This document shows, piece by piece, positions 1 to 9,870 of a stretch of DNA of 64,000 nucleotides. The stretch lies in assembly GCF_963678635.1 (NCBI RefSeq), contig NC_087062.1, positions 43,290,395 to 43,354,394 of the forward strand, read 5' to 3'. The DNA is from Symsagittifera roscoffensis (taxonomy: Eukaryota > Xenacoelomorpha > Acoela > Convolutidae). A model generated the notes under the pieces. That model searched no databases. It had not been told where the DNA came from and saw only the letters and a program-made list of their open reading frames with translations. The translations under genes and the position numbers were made by a program. Position 1 is the first letter of the stretch, and each line of letters begins with the position of its first letter.

Positions 1-51
1 GAAACAGAGTGTGTTAACAGCTGTAGTGTTTACTAGACTGAAACTTTAAAC

Positions 52-220
52 TTGTCTACCATCACTCTAATGCCGCCAATCCCTGTGGACACCCGAAGTC
101 ACGTCGTCTATCAGATAGACCGTCCTGGCTGCAATACCAAATATGTCGGCCAAACGAGCCGTCATTTCACAACAAGACTCAGCAAGCACCTGACCAGAAC
201 GCACGAGTTGGCAGCCAATT
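52..220 (+). pseudogene. GIY-YIG endonuclease fragment, Penelope-like
   Basis: The frame encodes a short GIY-YIG nuclease-like segment: VVYQID, a cysteine-containing turn, KYVGQT and then R-T-R-L-S-K-H, matching the two-strand GIY...YIG core and the following Arg/His helix. In animals this spacing, with the intervening Cys, is typical of the endonuclease domain of Penelope-like retroelements. Only about 55 residues are preserved and the C-terminal catalytic Glu/Asn part is absent. The similarity stops near a GTGAGT at 223-228 that could be a splice donor; Penelope-like elements are known to keep introns, but that reading is inference. No reverse transcriptase is seen beside it. It could also be an exon of a host GIY-YIG protein. 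Confidence 0.5.
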
Positions 221-439
221 CAGTGAGTGTAGTCTCTCCACTTCCGATATTCGTGTACTACCTGCTAGTACCATCACAGCACCACAACATATGGTTGAAC
301 TGTCAAAAACTGTGAATTTTTTTTTTGAAAATTGAAAAAACACTCAAACTTCGAAAGAAAGGAAGAGCTGTCACATTTAAATCCCACATCTGCAATTTCT
401 GGAAAAAATTGACATCACCGCGCCAAAGCGTCGCGAATT

Positions 440-800
440 CCTTATCAAAAACTTTTTTATTTTAAGATATCATAACAGCGCCATATTTCTGAAACTAAAA
501 GGACTTGAGCAATCATATTTGGATGGAGGCCACAGCTGCAACTGCTGGGAGTACAATGAAATAACTCTATATTTTTTGGAAATATAATTTTTGAAAAATA
601 ATAAAAACGTAAAATCTCGGAAACTAAAAACCGTTGAGCAGTCATATTTGGAGGCCAGGAATAAACCTTCAGAGAATTTTACAGTATAGAAATGAGAATT
701 TCCAATTTCTTCGAAAACTAGGGGCCCAGCTGAAAGCTGGAGAGACCTGTTTGATCATTTTAATATTGATTAGTTTAAAATTGTTTTAAAATTTCAGGTT
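440..800. repeat. Diverged dispersed repeat modules (first cluster)
   Basis: Two copies of a module with the core CTCGGAAACTAAAA, then TTGAGCAGTCA and ATTTGGAGGCC, occur near 466-560 and 605-665. A 40-bp piece beginning GGGGCCCAGCTG at 721 is repeated at 928. Related copies lie at 2400-2800. The class is unknown. Nothing coding is supported between 316 and 1200; the 82-codon frame at 887-1135 contains the duplicated piece and has no recognisable domain. Confidence 0.5.
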
Positions 801-1208
801 TCCCAAGTCGATAGCGCCCTTCCTACGCAAAAAAAGTGAAAGAGAAGCTTATGCATTCATTGGTAACGCTTTGGTAAAAAGTTTTCATGAGGGAACTTTT
901 CAAGTCCATAGGTGTTTCCCTAGACAATAGGGGCCCAGCTGGAAGCTGGAGAGACCTGTTTGGTTATTTCAGAAAAAACGTTATACAGTGCGACAAGGCA
1001 AACCGTATCAATCATGGTTACATGCTAAATATATTTAAAATAAAATCATATGCACAATGCTTCAACAATGTGAATAATTATTCACTAGAATTAAGTGAAA
1101 TGTGTTTCACAAACCAGCTAACATTAATGAAATAAAGTATTTTTCATTTTTCTAACGACTCTTTAATTTTCGAATTAATTAAATTTTGTCCAAGCATTGC
1201 AAATATGA

Positions 1209-1397
1209 CTATAATATGTTGACTATAACTGACATCACAAAAACGTTCTGGAACAAACCGACCTGATTAAAGAGAACTAGCGTAACTCGTGCAACTTCTC
1301 GTTGGACTTCTTCGAACCATACAAAAAAACTCAACACAAAGCCAATAGCACCAAGCAAAAGCGGGAAAACGTAAGCATAGCGGATTCCATTGTCTAA
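1209..1397 (-). other. Possible host exon with one membrane segment
   Basis: On the minus strand a long pyrimidine tract ending in TTTTTTAG precedes base 1397, which looks like a splice acceptor. The following frame encodes NGIRYAYVFPLLLGAIGF and VLSFFVWF, one hydrophobic segment of about 20 residues, then a charged stretch with EEVQREVARVT. A possible donor, CAG|GTCGGT, lies inside the frame; otherwise it stops at 1209. I do not recognise the protein. It may be an exon of a membrane transporter or receptor, or a chance frame. Confidence 0.25.
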
Positions 1398-1461
1398 AAA
1401 ATACACACAATAAGTATATTGAATCTTTGTACCAATGCCAATAAACTTTTTAAAAAACTTT

Positions 1462-2160
1462 TCATAAGTGTACAGCTCTTCCCCGAGACAAATTAAGGAC
1501 CAGCCGCTTGGGCAGGGGAGTTTCCTACAACCTGGTCTATCGATTAAACCCTTAATCCCAAATCTGGATTGGTAGTTTTTGAAGAAATCGAAAAAGTTTG
1601 AAAAAATGGCCTAAAAACCGAAAAATTGACTATTCGTAAGTGTATAGCTCTTCCCCTAGACAAATTAGGGACGAGCCGTTTGTGTAGGGGGGGGGGGTTC
1701 CTACAACCTGGTCTATCGATTAAACCCTTAATCCCAAATCTGGACGGGTAGTTTTTGAGGAAATCGGAAAGATTTGAAAAAAGGCCAAAAAAGTGACTTT
1801 TCCTAAGTCTATAGCTCTTCCCCTAGGCAAGTTAAGGACCAGCCGCTTGTGCGGGGGAGTTTCCTACAACCTGGTCTATCGATTAAACCCTTAATTCCAA
1901 ATCTGGATGGGTAGTTTTTGAGGAAATCGATAATTTCCGAAAAAATAGGCAAAAAAAATCAAAAAAGTGACTTTTCCTAAGTCTATAGCTCTTCCCCTAA
2001 CAAATTAGGGACCAGCCGCTTGTGCATGGGAGTTTCCTACAACCTGGTCTATCGATTAAACCCTTAATCCCAAATCTGGACGGGTAGTTTTTGAGGAAAT
2101 CGAAAATTTCCGAAAAAATGGGCAAAAAGTGAAAAAAGTACCGAGTTGTGAAGCTTTTCT
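1462..2160. repeat. Tandem repeat, four copies of a ~170-bp unit
   Basis: The phrases AGCTCTTCCCC, GACAAATTA, CCAGCCGCTTG, TTTCCTACAACCTGGTCTAT, CGATTAAACCCTTAAT and CTGGAYGGGTAGTTTTTGA recur in the same order four times, starting near 1474, 1646, 1813 and 1987 (steps of 172, 167 and 174 bp). A run of ten or more G near 1690 interrupts the second copy. No coding capacity is supported. The unit length is in the range of satellite monomers, but only four copies are seen here. Confidence 0.85.
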
Positions 2161-3480
2161 AAGACCGTAGGGGGTGGGGTAGGGTAAAAATTGCCCTAAA
2201 TTTTATGCAGGCAGGTAGGTGAAACGCTACTGAATCCATTGGTACCACTTTTATGAGAATATGACTGGTAGTTTTTTGGGAAAGCGAATTTTTCGAAAAA
2301 GCGTCTCAAAAAAAAAAAAAAAAAAAAAACCAGATCTCATCTGGAAAAAAAAAACGTTTTCATAATACCTGTTTAATAAATCAAACAGGAATTTCTGAAA
2401 AACCATAAACGACATATCTCGCAAACTAAAGAAAGTTGAGCAAACAAATCTGGAGGCAAGACTTGCAACTTTAGAATGCCCTAGGGGCACCCCATTGAGG
2501 CTTGGGAATTTCAAATTTTGTTAAGTTTTTTTGATTCTAATCTTTTTGAAAATTTTTTTTGAAACATTAAAAAAGCATATCTTTGAAACTAAGAGGATTT
2601 GAGCAGTCACATTTGGACAATGAGAATACCTCGACAGCACTTCACCATAGGGTTGAGAAATTCAAACTTCGTGAAGTTTTTTAAAAATAATTAATTTGAA
2701 AACTTTTGAATAATCATACAAAACGTGATATCTCGGAAGCTTAAAAAATTCGAGCAGTCACATTTGGAAGCCGTATTTGCAACGTATTGGAGAACGCTGA
2801 CAGCACCCCAGACTAGCGTTGCTATTTCTTATTTGGTTAAGCAAACAGAGAAACGAAAATATATACTTTGCTTAGCGAATACATGAAATATGTAGTTCCA
2901 AGATATCAAAACTTCGTTGCAAGCGTTGCAAAATATTGGCGTGTTAGCAAATCAACACCTACTACGACTTCTACAATGTGCGTCAGAAGAAACGCCCGTT
3001 AAAATTTTTTAAGCATTGCAATATACGCTATAGCTTTAACGTGCAAAACATCTTTCGTTAAAAATATTACGTTGAAAAAGCTTAAACATGGAGAGACAGT
3101 GAAGCCCGCAAATAAATAAATAACATATGATCACTTACACGTATTCTTAATTGCCAAAATTCCAAATACAGAATTAATTAAAACTGATTTTGCAAATTAT
3201 TGATTATCATTGGTAAATTTTTCTGGAAATCCTTCAGTTGATCTTTCTCAACAACTTTTCAGTTCGGCGGTGTTTTCGATCATCTGCGCCTTTCCAGTGC
3301 CTTTTGCGAAATCTCCGATGTTTATTGAAATACTATGGAGAAAGCACGTAAAGAATTAAATTGCCAGCGCTAACAATTTAAGCTGAGCTCGAATCAAATC
3401 AGAGGGTGCAATTTCATTATTTAGGCTTTAAACTGCGCGTTCGCGCGTCTACCGTGCATGCGGAAACTCTACGATATGAT
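2161..3480. other. Non-coding stretch with further dispersed-repeat modules
   Basis: Three more copies of the module seen at 440-800 lie near 2412-2475, 2577-2640 and 2728-2800, each with a TATCTCG or similar start, TTGAGCAG, then CATTTGGA. A pure A tract of about 22 occurs at 2308-2330. The rest, 2800-3480, is AT-rich and may be intron or flank of the MADD gene. No second MADD exon was found in it. Confidence 0.4.
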
Positions 3481-3519
3481 TTAACTCAGCAAAAACTACA
3501 CTTATAGTTAAACAAATAC

Positions 3520-3719
3520 CTGATACATCCTTCAGGCTGACAAAAGAAGACCACATCTGGTGGCAGATGAAAATCTTCATGATCCGTTACAGGGTACCGG
3601 CGTAATAATTCTGGTGTTTGAGCTACGCTATTACTATTGGGATAACGAGCACCTACAAAGCAAATGTAGTCGACCAATCTAGGGCAGAGATGCGAAACTG
3701 TCTCTTGTGGTATAGCCAT
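3520..3719 (-). CDS. MADD: MADD/Rab3-GEF homologue, first coding exon (uDENN)
   Basis: The exon starts at an ATG in a good context (ACCATGG) and encodes 66 complete codons plus two bases. It contains [30 protein letters not shown] and [14 protein letters not shown]. This is the upstream DENN (uDENN) start of MADD (DENN/MADD, Rab3 GEP), a cytosolic guanine-nucleotide exchange factor for Rab3/Rab27 involved in vesicle traffic and neuronal signalling. The frame ends at ATCAG|GTATTT, a consensus donor at 3520/3519, so the next exon lies at lower coordinates on the minus strand. None is visible within the 3.5 kb available, so the first intron is longer than that or the copy is truncated. The long conserved match makes a chance frame unlikely. 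A retained pseudoexon is possible but no defect is seen. Confidence 0.85.
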
Positions 3720-3978
3720 GGTTTCATTATTTTATGACGACAGAAGTCTTCATCTCACCATCTGACATCTAGAACATGACCAAATATTTTAACAAACTTA
3801 ATTTTATCACAGTTTTCCCTATTTGAAATTTTGATATTAGTTATCTAAAAGAAGTTCCCGACAAAATTGAGTATTGCACCACTCTTTTCTACTCCATTTG
3901 CGACATATCAGGCAGATAAAAACTGAGTCTAATCAAAACCTGTGGCATATTCTCAATGTGTATAATGTTAAATTGTTA

Positions 3979-5707
3979 AGAGAGAGAGAGAGAGGAGAGA
4001 TTAAGACGCATAGTGACCTTGCATAACGAATTTCTTAGTAATTTATCGTAGCGTTCCAAAAAATCATTTTGCAAAAAACAAGGGCTCGTACGCAAAAAAG
4101 ATGGGAGTTTTGGCATGCTAAAGCAGTTTTTCAGAAGGTAAAAATTCTAGTTTGTCAATGACATCCGAGATTTTTTCAAGCTCCCTAATTTTTTCGTCGA
4201 GCAATTCTTTTCGGCAAAGTTCGCCGATTGGAGATCCTAAAATGAGGAGTTCTTCTTTTGTTTTTATTTTTATTTTGGGGCATATTTTTCGAAATTGTGT
4301 TAAAATTGAATTATACTGTGTACTAGTAGTCGGTCCCAAAAAACAAAGTTCACACTTCTCAGTGTTTAAGCTCAGGCCGTAAATTTGTTCCGATTTCAGA
4401 ATGTTTTTAAGGTCCCGGAGTACTACCTTATAGTCGTCGGCTAAATTCCCATAATCTAAATACCAGATGTTAATTTTCGACTCCAACTGTTTGACTAGTG
4501 TATGAACTGTTTCCGCAAAAAGGGGTGGGGCTTCAGGATCACCTTGCTGAGTTCCGTCTTCTGACGTTATGACAGAGCTTCCGTAAAAAAGGTAACTAGG
4601 TTTACCATACGCGCAATGGGTGTAATTATACAATTCGGGGCGGTTTGAAAAAACATGATTCAGCATTGTTTCTCTGTTTAAAGAGTTAAAGGCATTCTTA
4701 AAATCTAAAAGAACAGTGCATTTTGGATTGTCGTCGCGTTCAATTAGGTTTCGAAACGAGTGCGCAGCTATTTCTGCTCCTCGTTTGGTACCGCATCCTA
4801 CCTGTACGTTTCCGAAAAAATTTTGTCGCTCGGAGAGGGCCCTGCTTCCAGCGCGTTTAGACGCGATACGTCTCAGCGTGTTGCCTATGGCAATCGGTCT
4901 CAACCCTCCGTCTATTTTTATGAGGGCGATAAGCTTTGCGCCAAAAAAGAAAGGTCTAAGTGGTTCCGGTATTTTGCGATCTCCAATGAGGTTTATCAGC
5001 TTAGTAAGCGATTTCTGAAAATTGAGTCCTGCACTGCCATTCGACTTACTAACAAGATCTTTAAAAATTTGAGGAAATATTTTATCAGGACCTGCTGCTG
5101 ATTCGTTTGGAAAGGTCATTATCGCTTTGTATATGTCGAAATCGGTTACGAAAAAACTATCCAATTTTTCTGGATTTGGAGCTGCAAATTTGGCTCGCTG
5201 CGGGTGCTTAGACAACAATTTTTGATAGTTATCAGTTGAAAAAGGAGCTAATTTGTCATCCGAAGCAGCAAGCCTTATTCCTCCCTTTACATTTCCTTCA
5301 TCGAGCTCACTACTTATTAACTTTATTCTCTGCTCGAGGTCACTCAGAGGCGGGCTTGAAACTTGGGGATGGGGTTTTGGAAGTGACACGTCATTTGCTC
5401 GAATTTTTTTATTTATCAAAGAGCTCATGCTTGTGGTCTGTTTGCGTCCACTTCTTTTCGGTTGCTCCAAAAAAAACAAGAACGACGTTAAAAAAATTAG
5501 CCAATTTGTAGCATCTTCTACATTGTAGACGATGTCATTTATTTTGTCCGACAGACTTTCCGCCAAGTGAACACGCGAGTCTTTTGGTACTCTCTTGAGT
5601 ACTCGGACATTTGAGATGGCTGTATTAACATAATTGTCTAATACTAAATCATTACCTATTGTTGCTTTATTAACAGATTTTACATCAACGCATAAAGGAC
5701 ACTGAAA
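3979..5707 (-). pseudogene. Reverse transcriptase of non-LTR type, frameshifted and active-site altered
   Basis: The uninterrupted part (4118-5566, 482 residues in the counted frame) contains AAGPDKI near 157-163, GGLRPIAIGNTLRR near 220-233, VGCGTKRGAE near 257-265, the strand-A aspartate in LLDFKNAFNSLNR near 286-298, and DGTQQGDP near 337-344. The expected YLDD catalytic box reads Y-L-D-Y-G at 369-373, so the second aspartate is replaced by Tyr. The frame stops at 4118, but the +1/-1 frame immediately continues with conserved family sequence, showing a small indel near 4130. With the changed active site and the indel this copy cannot make an active enzyme. Confidence 0.7.
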
Positions 5708-5854
5708 TCATTGGGTTTTCTCAGAGTCGCTAAGAGAAATATTTACACAACTGATATGATACCAACTAGAACAACAATCACATCTAATCCAATGTATCAG
5801 TCCTGAAGGTTTTAAGCAATCTTTGCTTGTACACTCTTTGTTGTTTTTCCTCAT
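5690..5854 (-). pseudogene. PHD-type zinc finger (C4HC3), with in-frame stop
   Basis: The frame from ATG 5854 encodes a C4HC3 finger: C-x4-C, then IRCDCCSSWYHISC giving C-x2-C, H and C in canonical spacing, then F-Q-C-P-L-C as the last cysteine pair. The PHD fold binds histone tails or other ligands; in retroelements it precedes the RT and may help target-site choice (inference). A TGA at 5708-5710 sits just before the last Cys pair, and the same frame then continues for 48 codons into the RT frame. The stop is most simply a mutation; read-through cannot be excluded from one copy. Confidence 0.65.
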
Positions 5855-6300
5855 CTTGACGCAGCATAAAGGTAAAAAAAAGGATTTTGACTGGACTTTA
5901 GGGGACTGAACTAACCCATGATAAGCGGTTAGTGGGAATTTTACAAATCAGCAAATAAAAAATTAGACAACTAAATTAATTTAAATTTTAAAATCGAATT
6001 ATAAAAATCAAAGTTGCCTAAAACCTAAGTTGCATAGCCTAATGGTTGTGACAAAATTATTAAATAATTTCAAACGGATGCCGCGAACCAGGAGTCACCG
6101 TGGTGACTCACTTGATACATCCACTGAAACTCAATACCACAATTGCGCCTCAAGATCATGTGAAAAACCATCCAGCGATATCACAGAGTTTATGCGAGTC
6201 TTGTTAGAGTTGGTACCACATTGTTTGTGTTGGCATAACACCCGAAGACGAATAACTGTCCCGAGCAAGAAAACGACACTGCCCGGATTGTGATCGACTT
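5855..6300. other. Intergenic stretch, no gene supported
   Basis: AT-rich DNA upstream of the PHD-RT frame. It could contain the 5' UTR of that element. A plus-strand open frame at 6030-6293 has no recognisable domain. Confidence 0.3.
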
Positions 6301-6322
6301 ATTAAATAGTTTCAGATGATTA

Positions 6323-6780
6323 ATGCAAAAATGTTTATTTTGTGCGGGCCAGCTCCCTAAATTATGTCAAGTCATCACTGAAGCGAAGAGAACGTCAAAG
6401 TTTTGCAAGTCAATCCACAACCATTTCAGGGCTTTCATAGAACCCATATTCGAAGAATCCCTTGATGAGAGTACAGAACCTGGTAAAGAGACGAGGTGCG
6501 CTCCAACGACGAACAAACTTAGTCATCTGGCATGACACAATAAACAACTCGTTGACAAAACATCGAAGTAACTTCAAACCCGAGAATAAAACGTTACACT
6601 CACTCACTCCCTCCCAGCTATTAGAAGAACTCTGAACCCTAAACATCAACAACCAGGTAAAAGCCATCGTCTACACTCGCAGAGAACGTACTCGTGATAT
6701 CTCCGAAGAGCTAAAATCCTGTGGAATTCTGGTTATCGACGTGATTAAATATCTGATATCCTTCAAAAAACGCAAAAATA
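6323..6780 (+). pseudogene. Decayed ORF with NLVIWHDTINNSLTKH motif
   Basis: From about 6480 a plus-strand frame encodes NLVIWHDTINNSLTKHRSN, a TPSQLLEEL helix, an in-frame TGA, then VKAIVYTRRERTRDI and CGILVIDVIKYLI. The alternation of hydrophobic strands with an IWHD-x3-NNS loop and an AIVY-x-R strand looks like an alpha/beta (Rossmann or SGNH-like) fold. I believe similar sequences occur in transposon-rich invertebrate genomes but cannot name a family. Further frames just upstream (6323-6535) are too decayed to join. It ends exactly where the plus-oriented LTR copy begins. Confidence 0.3.
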
Positions 6781-6789
6781 TCCAAAATG

Positions 6790-7559
6790 TGCCAGTCGGT
6801 CATATTTGGAAGTTTGATCTTGAGCTGAACGTCTAATCCTGATTTTGGGGAGAAAAGTAAGATTTTAAAAAATTCGAATTGAGCCTATTATGCTCAAGTT
6901 GCTCGCGACAACTGAAAATACGAGAAAAAGCAATCAGAATATTCGAGTGATAATCAAGGGAAAGTTGCTGGAAAAAGCCGAGAGTAAAATTGCTATTTGC
7001 AATTTTACCATAATAATCCAGCACGAGTAGAGCTATCTTGGTCCCGATAGAAAATCAAGAGTTACGGAAGACGGGTAGAGAAGATAATCATTAGGACCAG
7101 ATTATTACTTGAGTGGAAAGGTGGACAACTGAAGCTGCCCAAAGGTTCAGAAAGAAAAACTTATTCTTGAGTTCAAAATTATTTATTCAAAACTCAACGA
7201 GATAGATTTAACTACCTTAAATCAATTCTAGAGTTGCTTCATCTTTATTAGTTATTCGATTCTAGAGGTCGTGTTGGTATGTGAGTACCCAATTTAAGTT
7301 TTTAGGTTGATCCATCTGAAATGGATCAAAGGTCCACTGGCCAATAAAAACTAACGGTACACTTGAGGTTTCGACCCTGTTTTTCAGGGCGTTCGCGTGT
7401 TTTAGGTATTTCGAGACCTGACCATTAGGGTGAGTCTTATTTCTGGAGTGGGCGGTATATTGGTAGTAGCCTTTAAGTTGTAACACGGTTTGTAGTCTCA
7501 TGTCGCAATTGAACCCAATTGGCTCCGACCGCATGTGTAACATTCGCCCGGAAGATACA
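6790..7559 (+). repeat. Divergent LTR copy, opposite orientation to element A
   Basis: The plus strand starts TGCCAGTCGGTCATATTTGG, the same as the outer end of the element A LTR read on the minus strand. Homology continues through GGTAGTAGCCTTTAAG, GTAGTCTCATGTCGCAA and TTGGCTCCGAC near 7465-7530, ending with an ATACA at about 7559. Compared with A's LTRs it has numerous substitutions and lacks about 100 bp near its end. It is the reverse complement of the intact LTR at 8205-9105 and lies only 0.65 kb away. No internal element sequence follows, so it is a solo or recombined LTR. I saw no target-site duplication. Confidence 0.7.
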
Positions 7560-8204
7560 TATCGACGGAAAACAAAACTAAGTCCTAATACGACTGGCTA
7601 ACGTCTAAGCAGAGCTTTACAATTTTTTAACCGTCTCTACCAAGCCAGTAGTTTCGGTGGTCTTTCTAACATCGGGTCGACAAAAACGTTACTGCTTTCG
7701 GCTTCGGTAAAAACACTCAAATTAACTAGATTACATGCAGAAATAGTGAGCTCATGGCTGGGTCTCAGTATCCCCAGACCACGAGATCACTCCCAAAATC
7801 AGGGCTACTACTACTTGAATTATTATTGTTTTTGTTCAGTAGATAAAAATCATCATCTCCATCGAAGATGGATCAACCCTTTCCCCCAACTCCTAGCTTC
7901 TCATCCTAGCAAAATGAATTCAGATGTAAATTAAATTCAAATCAGGTCATGACAGGGAAGCTAAAAGTTTATATAAGATACTAAAAGTCTCAGTCCCGAG
8001 ACCCCTCCGGATTCCTGAAACCGGGGAAATCAGGCCCTTATTCTCCTTCCGGAAGGCTGGTTTTCCAGCCTTCACCGTTGTTCGCAACGGCCTTGCAACT
8101 ATAATAGCGACACAATAGTTGCAACTCGGAGCGGTGTCTGCTACTTCTGCAATTTGTTGTTGTTTCTCAATCACAATCTCCCTTGTTAACGCTATCGCAA
8201 CTAA
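7560..8204. other. Stretch between inverted LTRs, no gene; possible remainder of element B LTR
   Basis: No coding sequence is supported. Minus-strand TTATATAAAC near 7965-7975 resembles a TATA box. Because element A abuts a broken 3' LTR of element B at 31560, the rest of that LTR would be expected here on the far side of A. This is inference from position only; no second copy of the B LTR is present for comparison. Confidence 0.25.
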
Positions 8205-9105
8205 TGTAACATTCGTCTACTGTAGTCACACATGAGGCTTAAGAAAAATAGGCCCAATAACCATTGTCTCAAGAGTCAGAGACCCTATCTCTTGTGTTTT
8301 TCTACCTCAAATCAGTCGGAGCCAATTCGGTTCGCTTGTGACATGAGACTACGACCCGTTACAGCTTAAAGGCTACTACCAAAATACCCCCCACTCTAGA
8401 AATAAGAACGTCCCCATACTTAGGTCTCTAGATACCCAAAATACATGAACGCCGTTAAAAACCGGGTCGGAACAATCCGTTAAGTTACTTTTTATTAGAC
8501 AGTGGAACGTTGGATCAACCTGATGGATCAACCTAAAACTCGCCTTACCTCAACATAACAATCATAAAACACACATTAGAAATTTAAATTGGGTACTCAC
8601 ATCGTAGCACGCTCAAGAACTGGGAGTAATTAAGTTGGTAAGCAACTCGAGAATTAAATAATATAACTAAATGAGTTTAATGTTTATCAGTTTCAATAAC
8701 AGGAACAAGTTTGAACTCTAGAGTATAGTTTCTCGTGAACCATTGGGACACTCAAGCTGTCCACCTTTCCATCGAAGGTTCACTCTAGTCCAGTTTGAAT
8801 AATAATCCAGTCGAGCAATAATAGTCCAGTTCTCGGGAATACGCTTCCTTCTGTTTCAGATAGGACAGCTCTACTCTAGTTTTATTGTGACGGAAATTGC
8901 AAATAGCAATTTCCTACTGCTTTTTCTGGCAACTTTTCCGCGATTGTTACTCGACCGTTCTGATTTCTTTTTTTCGGTTTTCAGTTATCGCGAGAAAATC
9001 GTGCATGACAGGCTCCATTCGAATTTTTGAAAAATCAAATTTCACTCCAAAATTAAGCGTTCTTGTTTTTCTCAAGGTCAAACTTCCAAATATGACCGAC
9101 TAGCA
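8205..9105 (-). repeat. Element A 3' LTR
   Basis: Starts TGTAACATTCG and ends TAGCA on the plus strand; on the minus strand it starts TGCTAGTCGG and ends TGTTACA, giving the usual TG...CA ends. It is nearly identical to 30657-31559, with scattered substitutions and a few small indels. The internal junction at 9106 is followed on the minus-strand side by the purine-rich AGTCCGGGGAGTATG, a good polypurine tract. Confidence 0.85.
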
Positions 9106-9600
9106 CATACTCCCCGGACTCAAGATCGATGTCCTCATCGCGTGCTGTCGTCTGCCAGTGAGTCCCAGAAAACCGAGTGTTGCTCAAGGTACAGTGCCAG
9201 TGGTCATTTACAGAAGTTTGCAGCAGACTTAAGCTTATCTACACCCCAAAATTCACGGCCATGTAAAATTTTCTTTTGTCTTCTTTTGGCCCATTGATGT
9301 CGTTCCGCCCCCTTCATTGATGTCATGTCTGGAAGTTTGACCTTGAGAGACACGAAAATTAAAATTTCACTCCAAAATTACGTATTTTCGTGTCTCTCAA
9401 GGTCAAACTTCCAGACATGACCGACTGGCACATACTCCCCGGACTCAAGATCGATGTCCTCATCGCGTGCTGTCTCTGTCAGTGAATCCCCAGAAGCCCG
9501 AGTGTCACTCAAGATACAGTGCCAGTGGTCATTTACAGAAGTTTGCAGCAGACTTAAGTTTATCTACCTTCCAAAATTTACCACCATATAAAATTTTCAC
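9091..9600 (-). repeat. Element A 3' UTR patchwork with duplicated PPT
   Basis: The block beginning CATACTCCCCGGACTCAAGA (polypurine tract on the minus strand) and running through the TACAGTGCCAGTGGTCATTT phrase occurs at 9106-9271 and again at 9431-9600. Between them lie a 37-bp exact copy of 28004-28040 (9272-9308), an inverted LTR end (9323-9359) and a direct LTR end (9360-9430, finishing ACTGGCA). The second LTR end differs from the main LTRs (TCGTGTCTCTCAAGG), so it comes from another subfamily member. Beyond 9600 to 9870 there is only AT-rich 3' UTR. Confidence 0.75.
9323..9420. repeat. Perfect hairpin, 37-bp arms and 24-nt loop
   Basis: Bases 9323-9359 and 9384-9420 are exact reverse complements. 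The arm sequence, TCATGTCTGGAAGTTTGACC and onward, is the end of an LTR. The loop keeps the LTR phrase TTTCACTCCAAAATTA. It arose by inversion of an LTR terminus beside a direct copy. Confidence 0.9.
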
Positions 9601-9870
9601 ACTATCGCTAAACAGCAATCAAAATATGCACACACCTGCACCTTATGAATTCCCGCTTTTTAAGTTGGTGATTTAAAATTTCTTTTGTCCTATTCAATCA
9701 GGAAATTGTCATGCAGCATTTTGATTTATATAATAGATCTAGCATATTAATAACAATATCTTATTCGTTAAAATTTCTTTTTCGTGAACCCAGATTTCAT
9801 TCGAGTTCACCCTAGAGCCCCCTCCCTCTCAAGACTCAAGACTCTAGAATTTTCCTTTTGAGCCACCGGC

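Larger units (their letters stand above)
3979..5854 (-). mobile_element. Decayed PHD finger-reverse transcriptase retroelement
   Basis: On the minus strand one frame runs from an ATG at 5854 through a PHD finger and an RT domain, interrupted by TGA at 5708-5710. Near 4130 the frame shifts, and the new frame carries RT thumb-like sequence (KNCFSMPKLPSFLRTSPC, then ERYDKLL) until it dissolves in a GA microsatellite at 3979-4000. RT of this kind, with RPIAIGN and a LLDFKNAFN active-site strand, belongs to non-LTR-type elements of animals. No endonuclease or poly(A) tail is identified, so the family is not assigned. Confidence 0.7.

Noticed and set aside
887..1135. 82-codon plus-strand frame as a gene
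   Set aside because: It contains the duplicated GGGGCCCAGCTG piece seen at 721 and has no domain or conserved motif.
1209..1406. The small membrane-segment frame as the second MADD exon
   Set aside because: MADD has no membrane segment at this point and the sequence does not match the uDENN continuation.
2251..2514. Minus-strand 87-codon frame with a poly-Phe run
   Set aside because: The Phe run is the translated A/T homopolymer at 2308-2330 and the frame overlaps the dispersed repeat modules.
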